Source: an uncultured SAR116 cluster alpha proteobacterium (GTDB lineage: Bacteria; Pseudomonadota; Alphaproteobacteria; Puniceispirillales; Marisalimonadaceae). From it: DNA of 64,000 nucleotides. This document shows positions 54,361-63,653 of this stretch, in pieces. The stretch spans positions 29,319-93,318 of the forward strand of contig CACMTN010000007.1 of assembly GCA_902616615.1 (NCBI GenBank). Reading direction: 5' to 3'. Below the pieces are notes generated by a model. That model had not been told where the DNA came from. It searched no databases and saw nothing but the letters and a program-made list of their open reading frames with translations. The translations under genes were made by a program, and so were the position numbers. Each line of letters starts with the position of its first letter. Positions within the stretch are counted from its first letter, which is position 1.

Positions 54361-57300
54361 TTATGTTCTAATTTGAATAATAGCTTGCGTCAGACTTGTA
54401 TTAGTCTCAATTGTCTTAGCATTCGCTTGGAAGTTTCTTTGGGCAGTTATCAAGTTAACCAATTCTTCAGTAATATCAACGTTTGATCTTTCTAAAGAAC
54501 CAGATAAGATTGTTCCATAACCATCCGCACCAGCTTCTCCAACTGCTGCAACACCAGAAACAGAGGTTTCAACGTATGTAGCATTACCGATTTGTTTTAA
54601 TCCGTTTTGGTTGTTAAAATTAACCATCACTAGTCTTCCAAGAGCAATGTTCAAACCGTTAGTATAGTTTGCACTAACCAACCCGTTAGCAGCAATATCC
54701 AAACCATCTAACTTACCAACAGTTTGTCCATCTTGTGTAACAGTCCTAACATTGAAATCAGATGCAAATTGTGTTGATCCGTCAAAGTCTAAATCTAAGT
54801 CAATTGACAAAGCATTAGTACCGGCGGCTGCGTCTGCTGCAAAGTCACCTTTGTAATTAACTTTTTGCGTTGGACTTAATAAGTTACCCTGAGTATCAAA
54901 AGTCAATTCACCAGGTCTTAAAAATACCTTTGCAAAAGTACCATCAGTTGTCGGTGTCCATGCATTATCCGGTGCAAGGGTAGTTGTGGTTCCCGCATCA
55001 TTAACATATAAAGATTGGCCTGTATCTGATTTAGCAATTGTATTTGCCATATTAACAAATGAAGGCGTAGTTCCTGTTACTAATTCAAGATCGTCCAATC
55101 CCATTCGAGCACTTGCAGAGACGAAGATTTTACTGTTCAAACCTGTTGTTCCAGTAGTAAATGTAAAAGAGTTACTAGTTGTATTATAAACAACCGTTAC
55201 ACCGTTAACAGTGTTACCTGCAAGGTCTTCCATTTGATTAATTCTTGACTGTAGTGCTGTTGCAAGTGAGGTTCCGTTATATACTCCTTCAGGTACTTTA
55301 ATAGCCGCTGTAATATCATTAACGTTTACAACAAAAATTGTCTCTTCCGCTGCATCTGATAGAAAAAAATCTTCAGATAAGTCTTCGTTCGAGGTTTTTC
55401 CGTTTAAAACAGCAGCCTCAGATTTCAAGCCTTTTCCAGCTGTATCCGCTGTAACTGTTGTAATGGCACTTGTTGCGTTAATACCTAATAGAGCACTTGT
55501 ACCACCAGTACCTGCTGTAGACGCTGTTGCAACACCATCTACAATTGCAAGTCTGCCAATCTCTATATTGGATGATGGCTGTCCACCATCTCCAACACCC
55601 ACAGCTGAGTTAGCAGGAATGTTTTCTCCAGTGGACCCACTGGCAATGCTGAATTTTCTTGTAAGGTTGTTATAAGACACTTCAACGCCAAAGGCTTGCT
55701 GAGTATCAGCGGCAATTTGGTCACCAGTAAAAAGAACTGACTCCGCTTTTAAAACTGCACCACCACCAATGTTTGAAGATGCTTTATTACTTAACGTTTT
55801 AAGGCCTATAGCATTGGCTTGATTTCCTTCACCAGGACCAAAAGCAGAAAAGGAAAACATTTTACTTGAAGTAGATGTTCCAATTTTAGAAGGAATCCCC
55901 TGTAAAGTGAAATTTTGACCGGAAATATCATAAGCAATTTTTAGAGCAGGATCCTTTTCATCGACCCAGTCATCAGTTACTGATATGTCTTGGAAAATTG
56001 CAGCATCATCACTATGTTGGACATCTGTTGTACCTCCAGCGCCTCTTGTTAAACCAGTAAATGAAGTTGCTGTTTTACCCGTATAATGAATTAATTCATT
56101 GTCTATTCTTAAGTAACCATTATCCTCAAAACCTGTTGTATCATCAACTGTAAGAGTTGTAGCACCTTGTAAAAAATTATTACCATCATTAATTTTTGTT
56201 GTTCTAATTTCCATCCCAAGAGTTTCTACACTTTCAACTAAACTGACTTCGGGGGCCTGCATAACATTGTCTCTTACTAATGTTTGAGCGTTAGTACCCT
56301 GACCTGTCAATCCAATTTGAGTACCGGCATGAGCAGCACTTTCTGTTGAAGCCAACTTTATAGTATTGGCGTCTACAGATATCACAAAATAATCGGTATT
56401 ATTTGTCAATCCGGTTATGTTTGCTCCACCGCCATTAGAATATTTAATTTTGTCACCAGTAGTAAATCCGTGACCAGTTATAGTGATTGTGTTGGAACCT
56501 GTATTTACATTTGATGAAGCAATTGTATTACTACTTAGATTGTGAGTACCAATAGTAGAACCTAAAGATGCTCTTGTACATCCAGTAAAAGTTGTAGCTG
56601 TTTTTCCTGTATAAGTAATTAACTCTGATCCAATTAATAAAGTTCCACTATCTGCGAATCCTGAAGTATCATCGACAGTAATTGTAGTAAAAGTTGTTGC
56701 ATTAGTTGCCTGAATAGTCAGACTTGCACTCGCAGATGTACCTATTACTGTATTGTCAGAGCCTCTAACTAAACCAGTAAAGGAGGTGTCGGTTTTGCCA
56801 GTATAGGTAATCTTTTCATTTCCAATTAAAATTGTACCAGTTGTTGGATAGCCCTCAGTAGAGTCAACCTGAATAGAAGTTTGGTTGATATTAAATTTTT
56901 CAGTACTTGTAATTGTTGAGTTTCTAAGTTTATCCTTAAAATTACTGAAAATACCATCAGTAAATGTTAATAAACTTATTGACGCATCATCAAGATGAGC
57001 TGCAGCAGGGCTACTATTTGCACCCCTTGTTATACCAGTAAAAGTTGTTGATGTTAGTCCTGTATATGTTACTTGCTCTGTTCCAACCAGCAAGGTGCCA
57101 GTAGATGGGAAGCCAGAGGTGCTGTCTACAGTAATAGCATCACCTGTTGGTGGGTTGCTTCCAGAGACGATAGCTCCATTTAACAATGAACTTGGTTGTT
57201 TTACATCTTTATTTAAATAAGCATGTTTATTCAATTCTTTAAGGACAATTCTTTTACTTCCAAAATGTTGTGTTTGACCATCAAAAACATCAGTACCACC

Positions 57301-59265
57301 CTCAAAATAAGCGTCAACATCCTTAGATACCGTATGAAGAATTTTAATCTTAGTGTCAGTTATATTGATAGCAGCCGTTGAGTCAGATTTTAAATTTAAA
57401 AATTTGTTACCATTTGCATCTGTACCAGCACTTGATACTGAAAATTTAGCTCCATTATATTTAAGATTATTTACAGTTGATGCTGTCGTGTCAAATTCTC
57501 CAGCTATATGAACTTCAGTAGGAAAAGTTGTAGAACTAATTGTATTGTCAGGGTCATTTATAAAAACCTTAAGAGTTCCACTAGCATCCTGAACCATTGT
57601 ATTACCACTTACCGCTTTTACATCTAATGATTTATCAAAAACTTTTAATTCAGGTGAAGAGTTATAATAACTATGAAGTAAAAATTTAGTTTCGTCAGTT
57701 GCTGCTTGTTCATCTACTAGATCTGTAGAAGGATGTTTATATTTAAAGCTTAATACTTCAGTTTCTTTAACTGCTCCTGCCATTTTAAGACCAGTTCCTC
57801 TGGCAAAAAGAGAAGAACTTACACCATAAGTGGCAGCATTGTTAGATGACCCATCTGCAGAAACTGCAGCTCGATTCAATGCATCATTAATTCTTAATTG
57901 AGCATGTGCTAAAAATTGTTCTCTTTCAAAATTTGGTGATGCTACATTTTCAATTCCATTTGTACTACTAAATAATTCTTCAGTAACAAAACTATCTTGC
58001 ATCAAATCGACATTTATTGCAGATAAAGTTTGAATTTCATCATTATTATCAAGTTGGTTAAACTGAATTGAAAAACTACCATCAGTGACAGGGTCAATTG
58101 CTAATTTTGCGTCATCTGACAATCCTGCATTAATGGCTCGTTGTACTTCAGAAGCAAGACTAGTTGCAGTATATGTACCTGGTCTTATATCAATACTTTT
58201 GAAACTTGCACTACCGGTGGTGTCATCTACACGAACAGTTAAAAAGTCTTTACCCCAATATGTAGATTTATTTAGTGTAGGATTTGCTTCATAAGTAGTA
58301 TAATATTGTAATGGGTCAGTTACCACTGTTATAGATGGTGCTGTTGCCGTAAAAGCAGCATCTTCTAAGACTGTTGACTCAACAGTTGCAGCCTTAGAAA
58401 CGGTCTTATTTGATAAATCATCTAAGAAAAACAATGGTTGTGTCTGAGCAACAGAAATAATTTGTGGTTTTTCATTAATAGGAATTATTTGACCAAAACG
58501 GTCAACTACTAATGTCTGTCCAGTAGGAGAAATAGCCTCTGTCAAAGATGGTTCAACTTCTCTTCCATCAACAATGAACTTTGTTTGATATTTATGAGTT
58601 ACTTGGTCTCCAGAAGCAGCTTGAGTTTTTATAAAAAAAGCTGTTGCAATAACAGGATTACCTAAATTATCAAAAATTGTAACAGAAGTTGATGAATTAA
58701 AAGTTGCAGGATTTTTTGGATCAAAATCTGCTGCAGAATCAAAAACTGTTGACGAAGCTGGTAAGTTAACTGCTAATTCAAGATTATCTGTTTTCTTAGC
58801 TTCACCAGCTTCTAATTCTAATTTTAGTGGTTTAGCATCAGCAATTTCACCACCTTGAACAGATCCATCGTCAGACACAGGTAATGCAAGAACAAACTGA
58901 CCTGCTGAGTCAACAACAAATCTGTCGTTGTTTACTGAAAATGAACCGTTTCTTGTATAAACTGTTTGGTTAGTAGTCAATGAAGGTTTTAATGCAAAAA
59001 AACCTTGACCTGAAATAGCCATATCAAGCGCATTAAGGGATGAAGATACGTTACCTTGTGTAAATTGCTGTTTAATACCTTTCAGAATTGTTCCTGATCC
59101 GATAGATGATGATGCATTTTGGAGAGGAGATGTAGCAAAAATATCACCAAATTCAGCTTTACTTCTTTTATATCCTGTCGTTGCAACGTTAGCGATATTA
59201 TTTGAAGTAGCTGAAATATCAGCCTGCGATCCGTTTAGTCCTGTAAGAGCGGTGTAAAATGACAT
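54361..59265 (-). CDS. flgE: Giant flagellar hook protein FlgE, 1634 aa
   Basis: Hook subunit. N-terminal MSFYTALTGLNGSQADISAT, SNNIANVATTGYKRSKAEFG and C-terminal LERSNVDITEELVNLITAQR NFQANAK are canonical. FlgE has usually about 400-700 residues. Here two regions with GTY(T/N)xTSLA motifs (about 341-402 and 1309-1382), a block of four GF..TG..RG repeats (709-1096) and a GHGF-type module (922-997) are added. The frame is intact over 4.9 kb. The hook surface would carry large extra domains. Partner FlgD precedes it by 33 bases. Confidence 0.94.
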   Translation of the reverse strand: MSFYTALTGLNGSQADISATSNNIANVATTGYKRSKAEFGDIFATSPLQNASSSIGSGTILKGIKQQFTQGNVSSSLNALDMAISGQGFFALKPSLTTNQTVYTRNGSFSVNNDRFVVDSAGQFVLALPVSDDGSVQGGEIADAKPLKLELEAGEAKKTDNLELAVNLPASSTVFDSAADFDPKNPATFNSSTSVTIFDNLGNPVIATAFFIKTQAASGDQVTHKYQTKFIVDGREVEPSLTEAISPTGQTLVVDRFGQIIPINEKPQIISVAQTQPLFFLDDLSNKTVSKAATVESTVLEDAAFTATAPSITVVTDPLQYYTTYEANPTLNKSTYWGKDFLTVRVDDTTGSASFKSIDIRPGTYTATSLASEVQRAINAGLSDDAKLAIDPVTDGSFSIQFNQLDNNDEIQTLSAINVDLMQDSFVTEELFSSTNGIENVASPNFEREQFLAHAQLRINDALNRAAVSADGSSNNAATYGVSSSLFARGTGLKMAGAVKETEVLSFKYKHPSTDLVDEQAATDETKFLLHSYYNSSPELKVFDKSLDVKAVSGNTMVQDASGTLKVFINDPDNTISSTTFPTEVHIAGEFDTTASTVNNLKYNGAKFSVSSAGTDANGNKFLNLKSDSTAAINITDTKIKILHTVSKDVDAYFEGGTDVFDGQTQHFGSKRIVLKELNKHAYLNKDVKQPSSLLNGAIVSGSNPPTGDAITVDSTSGFPSTGTLLVGTEQVTYTGLTSTTFTGITRGANSSPAAAHLDDASISLLTFTDGIFSNFKDKLRNSTITSTEKFNINQTSIQVDSTEGYPTTGTILIGNEKITYTGKTDTSFTGLVRGSDNTVIGTSASASLTIQATNATTFTTITVDDTSGFADSGTLLIGSELITYTGKTATTFTGCTRASLGSTIGTHNLSSNTIASSNVNTGSNTITITGHGFTTGDKIKYSNGGGANITGLTNNTDYFVISVDANTIKLASTESAAHAGTQIGLTGQGTNAQTLVRDNVMQAPEVSLVESVETLGMEIRTTKINDGNNFLQGATTLTVDDTTGFEDNGYLRIDNELIHYTGKTATSFTGLTRGAGGTTDVQHSDDAAIFQDISVTDDWVDEKDPALKIAYDISGQNFTLQGIPSKIGTSTSSKMFSFSAFGPGEGNQANAIGLKTLSNKASSNIGGGAVLKAESVLFTGDQIAADTQQAFGVEVSYNNLTRKFSIASGSTGENIPANSAVGVGDGGQPSSNIEIGRLAIVDGVATASTAGTGGTSALLGINATSAITTVTADTAGKGLKSEAAVLNGKTSNEDLSEDFFLSDAAEETIFVVNVNDITAAIKVPEGVYNGTSLATALQSRINQMEDLAGNTVNGVTVVYNTTSNSFTFTTGTTGLNSKIFVSASARMGLDDLELVTGTTPSFVNMANTIAKSDTGQSLYVNDAGTTTTLAPDNAWTPTTDGTFAKVFLRPGELTFDTQGNLLSPTQKVNYKGDFAADAAAGTNALSIDLDLDFDGSTQFASDFNVRTVTQDGQTVGKLDGLDIAANGLVSANYTNGLNIALGRLVMVNFNNQNGLKQIGNATYVETSVSGVAAVGEAGADGYGTILSGSLERSNVDITEELVNLITAQRNFQANAKTIETNTSLTQAIIQIRT
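55978..57141 (-). repeat. Virion-type repeat block in FlgE
   Basis: Copies at residues about 709-768, 796-850, 860-917 and 1036-1096 follow ITVDxTxGFxxxGTLLIGxE, then xITYTGKTxTxFTGxTRG. Between copies 3 and 4 lies GHGFTTGDKIKYSNGGG ... VDANTIKLASTESAAHAGTQI (922-997). Both patterns are ones I associate with phage tail and adhesin proteins; no other phage gene is near. Confidence 0.85.
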
Positions 59266-59298
59266 CTCTGATTTCTCCTAGTATTATAATATATTTTC

Positions 59299-59991
59299 TT
59301 AATTTTTAAATCTAACAACTTGTGAAGGATCAATTGTTCCATAATCCTCTACCTCTAACATTACTCCAGTATCTGTTTTTGACGTTCCAGAAACATGAGC
59401 AAAGACCTGAGTTGGCAACTCACCAGTATCTCCTGTATTACCTGTAAAAGCTCTAATTGTTATTGGAGTGCCAGCCTCAATGATATCTTCTGGCAAATCT
59501 CTCCATTCAAAACCAACTAATCCTGCTTTTTGCATTCCTAATGTGTCTTGATGTAAGACCTCACCTGCACTATTTTCAAAAATAATATTTAAATTTGATG
59601 CAGTATCAGGTAAGTCTACTACACCGCTAATAACTCCTTCTTTATCAGGCCTAGCAAACTTGCCAGGAACTAAAACAGAATGTCCCATAAGCTGTGTGGT
59701 TGAAGCAATTCTCATTTCGGATAATTGTTGACTAACAGACTTCATAGTTTGGTCCATTGAAGTAATGCCTGTCACTGTAGAAAATTGTGCCATTTGAGCA
59801 ATAAAATCAGCATTATCTACTGGTGCAAAAGGATCTTGGTTTTGTAATTGTGTAGTCATTAGTTTTAAAAAATCCTCTTGTCCAAGCTGATCTTTAGTTT
59901 CTTTAGGAGCAAACTTTTCTTTTGCAGAGTTTATACCTAATTTATCTAATATTTTATTTAGTGATTGATTTGATGGGTTAATCTCAGACAT
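59299..59991 (-). CDS. flgD: Hook assembly (scaffold) protein FlgD
   Basis: 230 residues. LGQEDFLKLMTTQLQNQDPF and DNADFIAQMAQFSTVTGI are the conserved N-terminal region; a beta-rich C-terminal domain follows. FlgD caps the growing hook and is needed to assemble FlgE. Length is normal in spite of the giant FlgE. It follows flgC by 9 bases. Confidence 0.95.
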   Translation of the reverse strand: MSEINPSNQSLNKILDKLGINSAKEKFAPKETKDQLGQEDFLKLMTTQLQNQDPFAPVDNADFIAQMAQFSTVTGITSMDQTMKSVSQQLSEMRIASTTQLMGHSVLVPGKFARPDKEGVISGVVDLPDTASNLNIIFENSAGEVLHQDTLGMQKAGLVGFEWRDLPEDIIEAGTPITIRAFTGNTGDTGELPTQVFAHVSGTSKTDTGVMLEVEDYGTIDPSQVVRFKN

Positions 59992-60000
59992 TTTATTTCC

Positions 60001-60414
60001 TTATTTACCAATATTAATAGTTCTCATTGTTAAAGCTCTCAAAGTCGAGATGACTTCAACATTATTTTGATACTGCCTCGAAGCTTCAAGCATATCGACC
60101 ATTTCTTCGTCCACATTTACAGCAGCTTTATAGATGTAACCTTGTGCGTCAGCTGCTGGATGTTGTGGCATGTATTGTTTGATTGGTTCTCTTCCTATTT
60201 CCTTAACCTCAACAGCATCAACAGTGGCGACCCCATTTTTTTTTACTAAGTCACTATATTGAGTTTCAAAAATAGGTTTTAATGGTTTATAAGTTGTTTT
60301 TGGATTTCCTGTTGTAGAACCAGCATTTGCAAGATTAGATGCAACTGTGTTTAATCTTACTAATTGGGCTGCCATAGCCCTTCCTGCAATGTCATAAACT
60401 GATTTAATATCCAT
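60001..60414 (-). CDS. flgC: Proximal rod protein FlgC
   Basis: 137 residues. VYDIAGRAMAAQLVRLNTVA, SNLANAGSTTGNPKTTYKP and the C-terminal VDEEMVDMLEASRQYQNNVE are FlgC signatures. The start overlaps the flgB stop by one base, as in many flg operons. Confidence 0.96.
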   Translation of the reverse strand: MDIKSVYDIAGRAMAAQLVRLNTVASNLANAGSTTGNPKTTYKPLKPIFETQYSDLVKKNGVATVDAVEVKEIGREPIKQYMPQHPAADAQGYIYKAAVNVDEEMVDMLEASRQYQNNVEVISTLRALTMRTINIGK

Positions 60415-60800
60415 TATTCGCCCTTTATTGCTGAGATAATTTTATTAATTTTTCCATTAAGAAAATTTACAGTTGTAGTATACCTCATTGAATTTTCTGC
60501 AAACTGCATTTGCTCTACTGCAAGTTCTACAGTGTTTCCATCCAAAGACGTTATAAGTGGTTCTCTATAAGAGGCTTCATGTATTGACTTACCTGTATTT
60601 TCAATAATGTGTTTTGAATGTGTAGTTGATATTGGTCCATTTTTATCAAATTTTTTAATTTCATCCTCAAAACTAATGTCTCTTGCCTTAAAATTCGGCG
60701 TTGCGGCATTAGCTATATTTGATGCTAAAATATTATTGCGTCTTCCTCTTAATTGTAAGGCTGATGAATAAAAAGATAATTGATCTTTAATTGAATCCAT
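60414..60800 (-). CDS. flgB: Proximal rod protein FlgB
   Basis: 128 residues. LQLRGRRNNILASNIANAATP NFKARDISFEDE and the C-terminal YTTTVNFLNGKINKIISAIKGE match FlgB, the first rod subunit. It is the first gene of the eleven-gene flg operon and has a sigma-54 promoter 42 bases upstream. The operon spans about 18 kb because of flgE and flgK. Confidence 0.96.
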   Translation of the reverse strand: MDSIKDQLSFYSSALQLRGRRNNILASNIANAATPNFKARDISFEDEIKKFDKNGPISTTHSKHIIENTGKSIHEASYREPLITSLDGNTVELAVEQMQFAENSMRYTTTVNFLNGKINKIISAIKGE

Positions 60801-60841
60801 TTATAAAAACTCATTAAATTATTCTTATTTTCACTACTTCT

Positions 60842-60856
60842 GCAATTTGAATGCCA
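60842..60856 (-). promoter_or_regulatory. Sigma-54 promoter of the flgB-flgL operon
   Basis: Minus strand TGGCATT-CAAA-TTGC, GG at 60855-60854 and GC at 60843-60842. Predicted start near 60831, 31 bases before flgB. It serves rod, hook, ring and junction genes together. Confidence 0.85.
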
Positions 60857-60926
60857 ATTTATTTTTAAAAAAAACTTTAGTTTTTTTTATATTGTCGTAA
60901 CTGATTAATAATGTAGGATATAGTTT

Positions 60927-61379
60927 ATGAATTTATCTGATAAAATAATTGATAAAAAAGAAGAACTACTAGATGAGTTCGAAAACTTATCACTAGAAGA
61001 AGTTGCAAAAAAAATAAAACTAATTGAAAAAAGAGAAGACGATCTAATTTTTAAGATCGCTTATTTAGCTGCAAGAATTTCAGTTTTAAATAAAAGAATT
61101 CAAACATTGATAAATGAAAATTCTGCTAATGACAATTTAGTTTTAGACAAAACTGAAAATTCCAATAACATCGTTGAAGATATTATAAAAAGATCAAAAA
61201 AATCTAAAGATATTCCTGTTGAATGGGTAAGAGTACAAATAAAAGAAACAACAGAAGTTAATGGAGTAAGATTTCCCTCTGGAATACAAATAGATGTTAC
61301 AGATGAAGATGCTAAACAAATGATAGAAAGTAATAAGGCAATATTACTTGAAGATGAAGTAAAAAAAGATGATGGATAA
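60927..61379 (+). CDS. Coiled-coil orphan protein between flgB and the flgM group
   Basis: 150 residues, not recognised. N-terminal ~70 residues form a helical coiled coil (LSLEEVAKKIKLIEKREDD), then a Lys-rich linker and a small C-terminal domain with VEWVRVQIKETTEVNGVRFP and GIQIDVTDEDAKQMIES. The ATG follows a weak AGGATAT site. It diverges from flgB and ends 2 bases before the convergent DUF2802-type gene. Position hints at a flagellar role only. Confidence 0.55.
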   Translation: MNLSDKIIDKKEELLDEFENLSLEEVAKKIKLIEKREDDLIFKIAYLAARISVLNKRIQTLINENSANDNLVLDKTENSNNIVEDIIKRSKKSKDIPVEWVRVQIKETTEVNGVRFPSGIQIDVTDEDAKQMIESNKAILLEDEVKKDDG

Positions 61380-61381
61380 AA

Positions 61382-61798
61382 TTATTTTTTATAATAAGTA
61401 TATATAGCTTCTACTTCATCTTCTCTCAAGCCTGTTTTAGTAATAATTTCCTCTTTACTATCACCTTTTCTAACCATATTAATGGCTAAATTTAATGTAT
61501 CATCTGATCCTTTAATATTCCCTAATCTGTTAATTTCTCTTTCTACAAAATCCATTTTTTCGGAAATATTTACAATTTCTTTTTTTTGATGCTCAAGCAA
61601 ACTTCCTACGGCAGCTAAGTATTCTTTTATCTCTTTGATGTTATTATTTATGTTATCTGCATGATCAGTTATTGAATTTTTATTTAATTTGTAATTTTGT
61701 AATTGGAGTAAAAATAATAACATAAATGCAATTACAATTGATAAAACAGAAAAGAAGATAAATATCTCAAAATTTGATAATAAAAAGTCTATGAACAT
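61382..61798 (-). CDS. DUF2802-like membrane-anchored protein
   Basis: 138 residues: one N-terminal membrane segment (about 12-33), a helical coiled-coil middle part and a small C-terminal helix-turn-helix-like part LAINMVRKGDSKEEIITKTG LREDEVEAI. This layout matches the DUF2802 group, which I know from flagellar and chemotaxis loci; function unknown. It is the last gene of the flgA-flgM group. Confidence 0.65.
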   Translation of the reverse strand: MFIDFLLSNFEIFIFFSVLSIVIAFMLLFLLQLQNYKLNKNSITDHADNINNNIKEIKEYLAAVGSLLEHQKKEIVNISEKMDFVEREINRLGNIKGSDDTLNLAINMVRKGDSKEEIITKTGLREDEVEAIYTYYKK

Positions 61799-61849
61799 AT
61801 ATTATATATCCATTATTTTATTAATAATTGCTATAAATAATTTAATAAA

Positions 61850-62125
61850 TTAGGGATTTGATTTCGAAAATGACTCAAATAAATGAGCTTTAGGTAAAAT
61901 TTTTGCTTCTAATTTTTCTATTTTATTTAAAACATTTCTAAATATATTTAAATTCTCATCAGAAAAATTTTTTGTATCATTACCTAAATCATTAGTTTTT
62001 ATTTCAACTAATATTGTTTCAATTTGTTGATTAATTTCTTTAAATTTCTCGAACATAAACTTACTATTGTTAATATGATCTAGATTATCTAAAGCTTTAT
62101 CTAGGATTTCAATTTTTTGTAACAT
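61850..62125 (-). CDS. Probable FlgN-like chaperone (short)
   Basis: 91 residues, all helical with heptad-like Leu/Ile/Phe. It lies directly after flgM (14-base gap), the usual place of flgN, the export chaperone of FlgK and FlgL. FlgN normally has about 140 residues, so this is a short version or a different small chaperone. Called by context. Confidence 0.5.
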   Translation of the reverse strand: MLQKIEILDKALDNLDHINNSKFMFEKFKEINQQIETILVEIKTNDLGNDTKNFSDENLNIFRNVLNKIEKLEAKILPKAHLFESFSKSNP

Positions 62126-62139
62126 TTTATACCAATAAA

Positions 62140-62433
62140 TTAGGATTTCATCTCTCGATAGGCTTGCATAAGTGCTTCAGATAATTTGTCTAAGTCAAGT
62201 GGATATTTCCCAGTAGAAATAGCTTCTTTTATTTTTGCAACTTTATCAACATCAATTGGTGCTGATTGAGCCATTTCAGTTACTAATTTCTTAGTATTTT
62301 TTATATCGACTACGTTACTTGACATAACATTGTCTGTAGAAGCTGTATTTACAATATTCTCCAAAGAAGGATTTGTATCCTTAATATCTTTTTTTGGTAT
62401 ATTATTTACAATATTATTTGTTATTTTATCCAT
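62140..62433 (-). CDS. flgM: Anti-sigma-28 factor FlgM
   Basis: 97 residues from the ATG at 62433, which has GGAG 9 bases upstream; a GTG five codons earlier is less likely. The C-terminal half (IDVDKVAKIKEAISTGKYPL, DLDKLSEALMQAY) is the FlgM sigma-binding region. It holds sigma-28 inactive until export through the finished hook-basal body. Its presence means that sigma-28 (fliA) exists elsewhere in the genome. Confidence 0.88.
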   Translation of the reverse strand: MDKITNNIVNNIPKKDIKDTNPSLENIVNTASTDNVMSSNVVDIKNTKKLVTEMAQSAPIDVDKVAKIKEAISTGKYPLDLDKLSEALMQAYREMKS

Positions 62434-62479
62434 TTTACTTAACTCCACAGTAACTATAACGACACCTTGTTTAATTATT

Positions 62480-63215
62480 TTAGCGAAATATTCTAATTTT
62501 TTTATCTTTTTTTATATAACCTTTAATAATCTTTCCACTTTTTAAATTTTTAACTTTTATTAGATCGCCTAAATTTCCAGAGTTTTGTGCCTCACCTGAT
62601 GCTGTAACCCATACATTTCCTAAATTTGATACAATCGAAATAATATCTCCATTATTAATGTCAAAACTTTCAAAGAGATGCCTAGGGTGCAAAATTTGAC
62701 CCATCTTTAGATTTGTTTTTAATTTTCTTCCAACCAATTGTTTTTTTGTAGAAAAAAAAGATATTTGATTTTCTTTTTCTACTAAAACCTCTTCAATATC
62801 ACTCACTCCTATAATATCATTTTTTTCTAAAGATTTTTTTAACTTTATAATTTTATAAATTTTATTTCTTTTTTTTGGAGTACTCTTCTTATAAACAACA
62901 TTTGATGGTTTTATAGAATTTATTTTTTCTTTTACTTCTGCTTTTTTTTGAATTTTAACTCTCATAATTAAATTAAAACCATCATTATCTAAACAATTAA
63001 CTTTTCTTGAAAAATTTTTCTATTTTAATTTCATCATTACAATTTTTAAAAAAACTATTTTTGGAGAAAACTGGTGTTCCATTAACCCCTTCTTTAACAA
63101 GCCAATCTGAAACTTTTGCAGAAATCTCTTCCCCTGAAATTGCCACTGCTTGTTTATTTATTATAAAAATTAAAATAATATAAAAAAATGTTTCAAATAT
63201 TATTTTAAACATCAA
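62480..63215 (-). pseudogene. flgA: P-ring chaperone FlgA, split by a frameshift
   Basis: The C-terminal frame (62480-62965) holds the SAF-type FlgA domain (VGRKLKTNLKMGQILHPRHL and NGDIISIVSNLG). The N-terminal frame (62997-63215) holds a signal peptide and the N-terminal part (SDWLVKEGVNGTPV, FFKNCNDEIKIEKFFKK). Between them the second frame stays open upstream of its ATG and reads VNCLDNDGFNLIM, the expected continuation. Removing one A from the AAAA run (63002-63005, T on the + strand) joins both into 244 residues, a usual FlgA size. Either a sequencing/assembly error, a real mutation, or frameshifting at the A-run. Confidence 0.75.
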
Positions 63216-63653
63216 TTATCCTCCGAAAAAATAAATTTGCGATGAAATTGGGGAATTACTTAGTTCTTTATTTTTAGATCTTTTCTTTTTCTTGACAATT
63301 AAATCTTTAATTTCATTTACACTTGGTAGGTATAATTTTTTACCTGAATAAAGATAATTTGGGTTATTTCTAACAAAAGCTTTCTTATTGAAAGAAACAA
63401 TAGCCAAACTTAAGATATTATTGTTAAATGAATTAGAACCATAGTAATTCAACATTATATCACTCAACGTTTCATTTTTCAAAACTACGTGGCTTGTGCT
63501 ATAATTTAAATCTTTTAAAAATAAATTATCAGAGTTCAAATAATTACTATGTAGATTTCCTCTGTACTCTAAAACAACAAATGGCTCTGATAATGAAAAT
63601 TTTGAAACAAAAATAAAAATTAATGTTAAAAATATAAGATTTTTTCTCATCAC
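63216..63653 (-). CDS. Secreted LysM-like protein upstream of flgA
   Basis: 145 residues with a signal peptide (about 1-22, ending SLSEP). The centre LKNETLSDIMLNYYGSN ... NPNYLYSGKKLYLPS follows the pattern of FimV/LysM-type peptidoglycan-binding domains. The C-terminus is Lys- and Ser-rich. It is directly joined to the flgA start (no gap) and to the upstream gene, so it is part of the flgA operon. A role in placing the ring in the cell wall is possible. Confidence 0.65.
   Translation of the reverse strand: MMRKNLIFLTLIFIFVSKFSLSEPFVVLEYRGNLHSNYLNSDNLFLKDLNYSTSHVVLKNETLSDIMLNYYGSNSFNNNILSLAIVSFNKKAFVRNNPNYLYSGKKLYLPSVNEIKDLIVKKKKRSKNKELSNSPISSQIYFFGG

Noticed and set aside
54361..59265. Prophage or phage remnant because of virion-type repeats
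   Set aside because: The repeats are inside an intact flgE with canonical ends, and no capsid, tail, integrase or att site is visible.
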